This document shows positions 56,480 to 64,000 of a stretch of DNA of 64,000 nt, one piece after another (the stretch's first letter is position 1; each line of letters opens with the position of its first letter). The notes under the pieces are model-generated. The model was not told the origin of the DNA. It made no database searches and was given only the letters and a program-made list of their open reading frames with translations. The stretch is taken from positions 65,428,590 to 65,492,589 of the forward strand of contig CM036759.1 of NCBI GenBank assembly GCA_020796225.1. Reading direction: 5' to 3'. Made by a program: the position numbers and the translations under genes. This stretch comes from Arion vulgaris (lineage: Eukaryota; Mollusca; Gastropoda; Stylommatophora; Arionidae).

Positions 56480-56680
56480 CTACAGCCGATACGCCTTTTC
56501 CAAGTTCAGATGTAATAGCTTCCTGTATCCCAAATAAGATTCTTCTTCTTGGAACATTCTGAGTGATTCATTGAGTACGATCTCAAGGGCGTAGGCTGGT
56601 TCGGTGCGCAGGCAATGCACTGAATCACTACAAGCGTCAACAATTTGCAGAATTACAGTATCTTCGTTCATGGGTGTCAC
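56480..56680 (-). CDS. Uncharacterised minus-strand ORF, possible exon
   Basis: Encodes 66 codons ending FQEEESYLGYRKLLHLNLEK, then AYRL and a stop. Composition looks protein-like (acidic and leucine-rich, helical) and, unlike its neighbours, is not repetitive. The start runs into the 11-bp array, so if real its beginning is elsewhere; a possible acceptor AG precedes ATACTGTAATTCTGC. I recognise no family. Confidence 0.25.
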   Translation of the reverse strand: MTPMNEDTVILQIVDACSDSVHCLRTEPAYALEIVLNESLRMFQEEESYLGYRKLLHLNLEKAYRL

Positions 56681-56925
56681 ATGGGTGTCACATGGATGTT
56701 ACATGGGTGTCACATGGCTGTTACATGGGTGTCACATGGGTGTCACATGGGTGTCAGGATGTCACAGGTGTCACATGGATGTCACATGGGTGTCACATGG
56801 GTGTCACATGGGTGTTACATGGGTGTCACATGGGTGTCACATGGGTGTCACATGGGTGTCACATGGGTGTCACAGTGCGATGGTGTACATGGGTGTCACA
56901 TGGGTGTCACATGGGTGTCGTTGGC
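56670..56925. repeat. 11-bp minisatellite (about 22 copies)
   Basis: Unit GTCACATGGGT with GTTACATGGGT and GTCACATGGAT variants. As 11 is not a multiple of three and the unit has no stop in any plus phase, all three plus frames stay open with an 11-residue cycle (MGVTWVSHGCH). Confidence 0.95.
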
Positions 56926-56929
56926 AATC

Positions 56930-57190
56930 TTATTCTTCTTCGAACGCTCCATATCAACCACTTGTTAAACCACTCTTTGCGATTTGTATGTGATCTGAGC
57001 CTAAGAGCGAGTGTGAGTTGTGACAGTTATGTGCCTACAAGTAGGTCAGTCTATCCGCTTTCTGCGCGCTTTTTATTCACTAGGGCAGCTTCCCTAGGTT
57101 TCTTCCTCAATCGTCTCTTACGACATGCTTTGTAGGTCACAGTGTTACTAGTCTTTGCTCCCCTTGTGAGCCTCGGTAACACACTGACGC
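56930..57190 (-). mobile_element. SINE-B, full length
   Basis: TCTTCTTCGAACGCTCCATA, CAACCACTTGTTAAACCACT, GTATGTGATCTGAGCCTAAG, GTGCCTACAAGTAGGTCAG, TCCCTAGGTTTC, CATGCTTTGTAGGTCACAG and TTGTGAGCCTCGGTAACACA. The 16-bp array starts at its last bases. Confidence 0.85.
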
Positions 57191-59730
57191 AACTAATGAC
57201 TGACGCAACTAATGACAGACGCAACTAATGACTGCCACTGCTGCGCAACTAATGACTGGCGCAACTAATGACTGACGCAACTAATGACTGGCACAACTAA
57301 TGACTGGCGCAACTAATGACTGGCGCAACTAATGACTGGCGCAACTAATGACTGACGCAACTAATGACTGACGCAACTAATGACAGACGCAACTAATGAC
57401 TGGCGCAACTAACTGGACTGACGCAACTAATGACTGACGCAACTAATGACTGACGCAACTAATCGCACTGCACGCAACTAATGACTGCGCAACTAATGAC
57501 TGGCGCAACTAATGGCACTGACGCAACTAATGACTGACGCAACTAATGACTGGCGCAACTAATGACGACGCAACTAATGACTGACGCAACTAATGACTGG
57601 CGCAACTAATGACTGACGCAACTAATGACTGGCGCAACTAATGACTGACGCAACTAATGACTGACGCAACTAATGACTGACGCAACTAATGACTGACGCA
57701 ACTAATGACTGACGCAACTAATGACTGACGCAACCTAATGACTGGACGCAACTAATGACTGAGCAACTAATGACTGGCGCAACTAATGACTGACGCAACT
57801 AATGACTGACGCAACTAATGACTGGCGCAACTAATGACTGGCGCAACTAATGACTGCCGCAACTAATGACTGACGCAACTAATGACTGACGCAACTAATG
57901 ACTGCCGCAACTAATGACTGCGCAATTAATGACGTCACGCAATCTAATGACTGACGCAACAATGCTGACGCAACTAATGACTGACGCAACTAATGACGAC
58001 GCAACTAATGACTGACGCAACTATGACGACGCAACAATGACTGCAATCCAATATATGGACGTAGAAACAAAATGACGGCAACTAATGACTGCGCCAACTA
58101 ATGACTGGCGCAACTGAATCGACTGGCGCAACTAATGCTCTGACGCAACCTCAGAGCTATTGACTACTGCTGGCGAACAATCGACTGAGCAACTAATGAC
58201 ATCGAGCGAATATGAGATGAGGCAATCTAATCTGGCGCAACTATGACTGAGCGCAACTAATGACAGCGCAACTAATGACTGGCGCAACTAATGACTAGGG
58301 CAACAATGACTGACGCTAACTACATGACTGGCACAACTAATGCTGACACAACTAATGACAGACGCAATAATGACTGGCGCAACTAATGACTGGCGCAACT
58401 AATGACAGACGCAACTAATGACTGGCACAACTAATGACTGGCGCAACTAATGACTGACGCAACTAATGACTGGCACAACTAATGACTGACACAACTAATG
58501 ACAGACGCAACTAATGACAGACGCAACTAATGACTGGCGCAACTAATGACTGGCACAACTAATGACTGGCGCAACTAATGACTGGCGCAACTAATGACAG
58601 ACGCAACTAATGACTGGCACAACTAATGACTGGCGCAACTAATGACTGACGCAACTAATGACTGGCACAACTAATGACTGACACAACTAATGACAGACGC
58701 AACTAATGACAGACGCAACTAATGACTGGCGCAACTAATGACTGGCACAACTAATGACTGGCGCAACTAATGACTGACGCAACTAATGACTGGCACAACT
58801 AATGACTGGCGCAACTAATGACTGGCGCAACTAATGACTGGCGCAACTAATGACTGGCGCAACTAATGACGACGCAACAATGACTGGCACAACTAATGAC
58901 TGGCGCAACTAATGACTGACGCAACTAATGACTGGCACAACTAATGACTGGCGCAACTAATGACTGGCGCAACTAATGACTGGCGCAACTAATGACTGGC
59001 GCAACTAATGACTGACGCAACTAATGACTGGTGCAACTAATGACTGGCACAACTAATGACTGACGCAACTAATGACTGGCACAACTAATGACTGGCGCAA
59101 CTAATGACTGACGCAACTAATGACTGGCGCAACAATGACGGCACAACTAATGACTGACGCAACTAATGACTGGCACAACTAATGACTGGCGCAACTAATG
59201 ACTGGCGCAACTAATGACTGGCGCAACTAATGACTGACGCAACTAATGACTGGCGCAACTAATGACTGCGAACAATGACTGACGCAACTAATGACTGGCG
59301 CAACTAATGACTGGCGCAACTAATGACTGACGCAACTAATGACTGACGCAACTAATGACTGCCGCAACTAATGACTGGCGCAACTAATGACTGACGCAAC
59401 TAATGACTGGCGCAACAATGACTGACGCAACTAATGACTGACGCAACTAATGACTGGCGCAACTAATGACTGGCGCAACTAATGACTGACGCAACTAATG
59501 ACTGGCGAACTAAGACTGGCAACTAATGACTGGCGCAACATTGACTGGTAACTATGACTGGCGCAACTAATGACTGGCGCAACTAATGACTGGCGCAACT
59601 AATGACTGGCGAACTAATGACTGGCGCAACTAATGACTGGCGCAACTAATGGCTGGCGCAACAATGACGGCGAACTAATGACTGGCGCAACTAATGACTG
59701 ACGCAACTAATGACTGGCGCAACTAATGAT
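57185..59730. repeat. 16-bp satellite array (about 155 copies)
   Basis: Monomer GCAACTAATGACTGAC with GGC, GGCA, AGA and CCG variants at the last positions. The block 57.90-58.30 kb is badly disordered by indels. Variant strings recur (for example the run ending CACAACTAATGACAGACGC near 58.38-58.53 and again near 58.58-58.72 kb), a sign of local block duplication. Confidence 0.97.
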
Positions 59731-59852
59731 CATAATTAAACTGACAGTTTCTTACATTTGTTTGCATTTTGTAATATCTAATCATTTATTTTTTAACCAT
59801 TGCTTCCAGTTTTTTCACAATTTGCACATAGCAGAGATTAATATTTTCTTCT

Positions 59853-60015
59853 AGCCAGGAAATGAAAATGCTGACATACTCGCAACGGCTGGAGGAAGCC
59901 TAATACAACACCATCCAACACAAAGTTTGACACAAGCAAAGAATCTACTGAAACAATCCAGAAAAATGATATGGATCGAAGATAAGTGTAAACAAAAAAT
60001 GTTGATCGTAGAAGA
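59853..60015 (+). pseudogene. LINE RNase H, C-terminal fragment
   Basis: Encodes PGNENADILATAGGSLIQHH, then PTQSLTQAKNLLKQSRKMIW. ENADILA holds the final catalytic Asp of RNase H. It starts at a splice-acceptor-like TTTTCTTCTAG. The rest of the domain is absent. Confidence 0.65.
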
Positions 60016-60049
60016 AGTATGTTCTACTTGCCGTCCAAATTAGATATAC

Positions 60050-60345
60050 ATTTGGTTTTGATTGTATCTTAGCAGTCGATGCTTCGGATCATCCAGAATG
60101 GCAGGTTGTGAGTTGATGTCCTCTATAGAGGTTTTCAACCTCCAGAGACTTAGGTTGATCTACTGTCCTGGGTATGCGGCTGTTCGCGTCAAGACTAGCT
60201 TGAATCGAAAGCATCGATTGTTGGGAAGTTTATGATGGATGAGGGGGATGTTTTAAGTCTCTTGGCGATATACTGTTGAACTGATTGACTTTGAATCAAT
60301 CCAGCGATTTAAAGAGTTTGGAACTACACGCTGTACTAGTGGAAC
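60050..60345 (+). pseudogene. LINE RNase H, heavily decayed (part 1)
   Basis: DNA matches the RNase H ORF at 61.44-61.74 kb: GCAGTCGATGCTTCGGATCA, CTATAGAGGTTTTCAACCTC, ACTGTCCTGGGTATGCGG, TTGTTGGGAAGTTTATGATG and CCAGCGATTTAAAGAGTTTG. It has many stops. The family continues at 60.70-60.86 kb after an inserted LINE tail. Confidence 0.8.
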
Positions 60346-60700
60346 AAAATGGAGTGATTTCGTTTCTAACAACACAGTGAGAGATAGAACACACCAACAA
60401 CCCGTATCAAATATTATAAGGAAACGAAGGTGGAAATATTTGGTCATGTTCTTAGATCACACGAAAAGAGAGTAAATCGACAAGTCCTTATGTGGTCACC
60501 AGTTAGGAAAAAAAAACGTGGAAGACCAAAGACCACTCTTCGAAGAACAATCCAACAAGAAAGTAAACTATTGGGATGTAAAACCATACAAGATCTCCAA
60601 CTGCTAGCAACAAACTGCATCACCTGGAGATCTAAAACCTCTGCCCTATGTGCCGCCTTTGGCACAAAAGGAACAAACAAACAAACTAACTAACAATAAG
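60346..60700 (+). pseudogene. LINE reverse transcriptase tail, inserted in the RNase H relic
   Basis: Encodes QQPVSNIIRKRRWKYFGHVL, then RSHEKRVNRQVLMWSP and KKKRGRPKTTLRRTIQQESK. Near the end are LLATNCITWRSKTSALCAAF and GTKG. The frame from 60430 to 60693 is open. It ends in an ACAAACAAACAAACTAACTAA tail typical of LINE 3' ends. The reverse-transcriptase core is missing, so the copy is dead. Confidence 0.85.
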
Positions 60701-60860
60701 AGCTGGATGCTTGACAGGCAGAGAGAGAGAAGTGTGTTTAATCAGAGAGTCACAAGAACTATCAGTATCATCTTCGACATCTGTTTGATGAGACTGAGCA
60801 CTTACAGTTTTGCCCGTAGTGCTGTACGTCAGTTACTAATAACCTTAGCAGAATATCCAT
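60701..60860 (+). pseudogene. RNase H LINE 3' end (part 2)
   Basis: CTGGATGCTTGACAGGCAG, AAGTGTGTTTAATCAGAGAG, ATCATCTTCGACATCTGTTT and TGTACGTCAGTTACTAATAA match the end of the intact copy (61.74-61.88 kb) and continue the relic interrupted at 60.345 kb. Confidence 0.75.
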
Positions 60861-61074
60861 ATACTTCAAGTAAACGTCCTTACTACTCGCCTAGAGGACC
60901 AAATGCAGGATTCATTATATATAAGGTGTTTGTAAAGTCTCACAACACTTCTTATGTAGAACAAATGTGAAAAACATTGTACATGACGTAATCAAAATGT
61001 GTTTTCCCGTAGTCAATTGTGACGCAATATGCAAGTGAATGACTGTTATCTGCTGGGGTAATTCTTTTCACTCA

Positions 61075-61091
61075 AACCATAATGGTGTTTT
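61075..61091 (+). repeat. LINE target-site duplication, left (17 bp)
   Basis: AACCATAATGGTGTTTT, repeated exactly at 61893-61909. It includes the mariner transposase start codon. Confidence 0.85.
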
Positions 61092-61892
61092 AAAGGAGAA
61101 GAATGGATCCCAACAGATGACCAACTATCTCAACGTTATCATTACTCTTGGGAGAGAATGTAGAGATTGGGCAACATGAAGGCTGATCTCGCAGTTAAGC
61201 AGCTGATAAAAGATAATGCAAGGGATGATGATGTTGTTGTATATACCGATGGGTCGGTTCAACGTGGTGGGAGGTCCGGCTGGGGTTTCTTGGCGAATGC
61301 GCATGGTAGGGTTGTTGCAGAGCGAAGTGGGGCATACAGGACAACTACTTCTAGTATGATGATGGAGGTTGAGGCCGTTACTGCTGCCCTCCATTTGATC
61401 TCTGGGACTTCATTTAATGGGGCAGTTGTTGTATCTGACTCTCAGTCGATGCTTCACAAGATCCAGAAGGGCAGGTTTCGGTATGAGTGGATGTCGTCTA
61501 TAGAAGTTTCTAACCTCCAGAGGCTTACGTGGATATACTGTCCTGGGCATGCGGGTGTTTACGGTAATGAGAGAGCGGACAGGCTTGCATCAACATCATC
61601 GATTGTTGGGGAGTTGAAGATGGATAAGGGGGATATTCTTCGGTCTCTTCGCGACTGCCTGTTGGATGAGGACACTAAAATCGATGTTGAATCGATCAAG
61701 CGATTTAGGCAGTTTGGACTTACCCGTTGTTCAAGTCGAACTGGATGCCTGAGAGACAGAGTGAGAGGTGTGTTTAATTAGCGAGCCACAGGAACCATTA
61801 GTATGCATACTCTTCGATATCTGTTGGGGAGACTGAGCATCTATGGGATAGCCCGGATTGTAATGACGTCAGTTTAGTAAGCAATAACCAAT
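61092..61892 (+). mobile_element. 5'-truncated RNase H LINE inserted in a mariner-type element
   Basis: An 801-bp insert between exact 17-bp duplications. It begins inside the LINE ORF (WIPTDDQLSQRYHYSWERM in frame with the RNase H, then TAG at 61161-61163) and ends with the family 3' end and an AATAACC-type tail (GCAATAACCAATAACC). This fits target-primed reverse transcription with 5' truncation. Confidence 0.85.
61176..61781 (+). CDS. LINE RNase H domain, open and with all catalytic residues
   Basis: The best-preserved transposon ORF here: 201 codons from the first ATG after an in-frame TAG (61161-61163). From that ATG the catalytic set is Asp25 (VVYTDGS), Glu64 (MMMEVEAV), Asp88 (VVSDSQS), His125 (YCPGHAG) and Asp135 (ERADRLAS), with normal RNase H spacing. 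About 60 residues follow with KRFRQFGLTRC. It would remove RNA from RNA-DNA hybrids during retrotransposition, as the end of a larger ORF2 protein. Reverse transcriptase and endonuclease are missing, so it is the end of a dead copy. Its openness suggests a recent insertion. Confidence 0.85.
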   Translation: MKADLAVKQLIKDNARDDDVVVYTDGSVQRGGRSGWGFLANAHGRVVAERSGAYRTTTSSMMMEVEAVTAALHLISGTSFNGAVVVSDSQSMLHKIQKGRFRYEWMSSIEVSNLQRLTWIYCPGHAGVYGNERADRLASTSSIVGELKMDKGDILRSLRDCLLDEDTKIDVESIKRFRQFGLTRCSSRTGCLRDRVRGVFN

Positions 61893-61909
61893 AACCATAA
61901 TGGTGTTTT
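61893..61909 (+). repeat. LINE target-site duplication, right (17 bp)
   Basis: AACCATAATGGTGTTTT, identical to 61075-61091. Confidence 0.85.
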
Positions 61910-61998
61910 CAGCTGAAGAAAGAATATTTGACAATATGAAGAAACGTGTACAGACATGTCTTGAAGCCTGTGGTGGATATTTCCAACATCTGCTCTAA
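61900..61998 (+). CDS. 32-codon fused remnant of a mariner-type transposase
   Basis: Begins MVFSAEERIF, a transposase-like N-terminus, and passes in frame into NMKKRVQTCLEACGGYFQHL, the usual C-terminal segment of IS630/mariner-type transposases, ending in TAA. Everything between (DNA-binding and DDE/DDD domains) is deleted, so it cannot catalyse transposition. The ATG lies in the LINE target duplication. Confidence 0.6.
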   Translation: MVFSAEERIFDNMKKRVQTCLEACGGYFQHLL

Positions 61999-62418
61999 TG
62001 AATATTTCATGTTTTTTCTAGTTTACCAAGAACAACAGTAGACCATAGCAGTAACTATTGTGACTAATTTCACTACTTTGTTTTAGCACATTTTTGATGA
62101 CGTCATGTACTTCATTATTCAAACTGACCTACATATGAAGTGTTGTGAGATTTTACAAACACCCTGTAGTTACATTCTAATTTTGACAAACCCCAGCGTT
62201 ACACAGCGACCACACACGCAACGGCCAGGAGGGCCATGATGAACAGCTTAAAAACCACTTCTACGAGTATAATTGACATACAAAACAAGTCGCGATGAAA
62301 TTACATTTGAATGTTTTGTTAGACAATATAGGTGGTAATTCAATCTTTCATCTATCGTTCAGCCCACATTTGCCGTCAAGAGTCGTGAGGAGATACATTT
62401 TACTCTTATACGCAAGAT

Positions 62419-62520
62419 CAGCGTTTCCCAAACTGTTGTCCACGGACCCCGGGGAGTCCGCCAGGTACTCACAGGGGGGCCTTAAACGCATGAAGAAATA
62501 TTATGATCTTTGACATTTCA
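62419..62520 (+). mobile_element. hAT-like transposon end, solo
   Basis: CAGCGTTTCCCAAACTGTTG, then TCCACGGACCCCGGGGAGTC, resembles the common animal hAT (Charlie-like) terminus. I found no matching inverted end in the window and no transposase, so it is one end only. Confidence 0.5.
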
Positions 62521-62950
62521 AACAGAAAAATAAAATTTTAAAAACATGTATAAAAACAGTGGTAAACTAATTCCGTTGCAAAATCAAAGGACCCGAACCA
62601 GACCGGAGTATAAATGTCTGACAGGACAAAATGAAAGATCACCATCATTCTTTTTTCATTATCGCCTTTTTCCATTCGGTCCTTGAACGCGCTACGCTGA
62701 AGACGCAAGATAAGCTGTCACCATACCATTGATTACCAGTGCAAAATTCAGAACCACGTGGTCAACAAAAACAGCTAACTAGACTTCAGGGTAGACGCGA
62801 CCACAGCATTACACTCCTCCAACAAGACAAGGTAAGACCAGTGCTTATAGACCAGTCATAGTAGATAGATAAATAGATCAAATCAAAATAGTAGTAGTCT
62901 GAATTTGTAGAAAGACTAAAATTTAAAACAATGCTGAGACTCCTGCTTCA
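62521..62950. other. No recognisable gene
   Basis: AT-rich sequence that could be the interior of the hAT-like element to its left. A GATAGATAAATAGATC run lies near 62.87 kb. Confidence 0.4.
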
Positions 62951-62957
62951 TGTCAAA

Positions 62958-64000
62958 ATGGCTGAAAGCCAGAATAAACAAACTCATTAGAATGATACAT
63001 GGGCCTAAACCCACCCTTAAAATAAGTAGGGAAAAACTTATAATCACACAAATTGGGGGAAGTTAGCATCAACTCTCTCCCCGATAGTAAGATAGGAGCT
63101 CTTCTAGAGACTCTCATAAAACAAGAAACAATACACCACATTAAAAAATTCAGACACGGTGTCATTTTAACACTTAATGACACCATCAACACCAGACAGC
63201 TAATTGACAAAAGAAAAACAACACACATACAAAACAACATTAGGACACAGCACACAAATACAGATTAAAATACTTCTTGAAACAACAACATTTCTGGTAA
63301 AAGGAGTACCACCATATTTACAGGACGAACACTTAAACAACATCATCAAATTAGAAAACCAAAATCACACATTCATACGCATACAGAGAATTTATAAAAA
63401 CAAAAAAAAAAACAACAGTAGTGGCGGTAGTCACCAAAGGAACGGAAAAACCCAGCAACATCTACATACAACAAAAACAATACAAGACAGAGACCTACAT
63501 ACCAGGGCCCATGCAGTGCTCTCGGTGCCAGCAGTTTGGGCATACAAAAGCACATGCAAAATTCAACCAGGTGCAGGTACTGTGCAAGGGCACGCTCCAT
63601 GAAAAACTGTGCCCTGGTCATAAATGACAGTAACTATCAAACTGCCAACAGCAACAGAAAATGTGCCAACTGCACAGGACCACATAGCGCGAGGTACCTT
63701 GGCTGCCCGGAGTACAGGAAGGTCATAACAAAAAGAAACACTACTCAAAATAATGACCCTCCAACAAAGAAGAATTATAAATCACCCAAACCAAGCAGAA
63801 AATGTAAACGTCACACTCTACAGCAAACAGAAGAAACACACCATCACCTATCAAAGCAAGAACATCCACCTCCTACAGATACAAACAAGAAGAATTACAC
63901 ACCACCATCACCTATCACAAGAACATATACCACACCTACAGATACACACCATACCTATCCAGCAAACTATATCCACCACCACTACAGATTACACACCACC
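62958..64000 (+). pseudogene. LINE ORF1 (gag-like, zinc-knuckle protein), runs off the window
   Basis: ATG at 62958 (MAESQNKQTH), then frameshifted segments: INSLPDSKIGALLETLIKQE, HIKKFRHGVILTLND, FLVKGVPPYLQDEHLNNIIK, and YIPGPMQCSRCQQFGHTKAH with a CCHC-like knuckle whose last Cys is lost. Later comes RKCANCTGPHSARYLGCPEY, a second knuckle (C-X2-C-X3-H-X6-C). This order is the ORF1 of Jockey/R1-like non-LTR retrotransposons, an RNA-binding protein that packages the element's transcript. From 63.74 kb the sequence turns Lys-, Pro- and His-rich. At least three frame changes break it. ORF2, if present, lies beyond the window. Confidence 0.8.

Larger units (their letters stand above)
60924..62166 (+). 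mobile_element. mariner-type element, internally deleted, carrying a LINE insertion
   Basis: Ends are inverted repeats of about 75-80 bp (AGGTGTTTGTAAAGTCTCAC at 60924; reverse complement of GTGAGATTTTACAAACACCC on the right). They include TGTACATGACGT and TTCTTATGTAG/CATATGTAGG, and are flanked by TA on both sides, the Tc1/mariner target duplication. Without the LINE (61092-61892) and one copy of its 17-bp target duplication, the element would be about 425 bp. It keeps only the first and last codons of a transposase. Confidence 0.82.

Overview
This is a stretch of a eukaryotic, almost certainly animal, genome. Evidence: two exons of a Rho-family GTPase with matching GT-AG splice sites, 5'-truncated non-LTR retrotransposons, tRNA-derived SINEs, hAT and mariner-type DNA transposons, and very large tandem arrays. 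The mix suggests an invertebrate, perhaps a mollusc; that is an inference from general repeat character, not a match I could run. Gene density is very low. About 25 kb (roughly 40%) is tandem repeat of more than a dozen unrelated families, and most of the rest is transposon debris.

Layout. 0-7 kb: unclassified dispersed repeat, SINE, a 59-bp satellite (1.19-5.08 kb, resuming 5.46-5.75), a 39-bp satellite and a SINE. 7-11 kb: LINE RNase H and reverse-transcriptase tails, SINEs, a five-copy 84-bp repeat. 11-17.3 kb: 62-bp satellite, GT-rich and 20-bp minisatellites, a SINE-linked 65-bp array and a SINE nested in a SINE. 17.3-21 kb: 41/46-bp AT-rich satellite. 21-27.7 kb: SINEs, two LINE fragments and a second copy of the dispersed repeat. 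27.74-31.47 kb: a hAT transposon with terminal inverted repeats and an 8-bp target-site duplication inside a CTA microsatellite. 31.6-36.8 kb: 45-bp satellite, a 46-bp array grown from a SINE, a LINE tail and small arrays. 37.18-45.31 kb: a near-complete, indel-rich second copy of 29.215-37.182 kb. 45-52 kb: SINEs, LINE tails, 24-bp arrays. 52.6-54.4 kb: the Rho GTPase exons (minus strand). 54.4-60 kb: degenerate RNase H, then 37-bp, 11-bp and 16-bp arrays. 60-62.2 kb: nested transposons, with an RNase H LINE tail inside a mariner-type element. 62.9-64 kb: a zinc-knuckle LINE ORF1 running off the window.

The only likely host gene is the Rho GTPase, whose first exons (P-loop, switch I) are not seen here. 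Retrotransposon and transposase genes are broken by stops or frameshifts; the best-preserved mobile coding stretch is the RNase H domain at 61.18-61.78 kb. The recurrent theme is satellite birth beside or inside SINEs: the 46-bp, 65-bp and 24-bp arrays contain SINE sequence, and others abut SINE ends. Some blocks (5.09-5.46, 33.9-34.7, 37.2-45.3, 51.5-52.0, 57.9-58.3 kb) carry indel noise typical of poorly polished long reads, so duplications there may be assembly artefacts.
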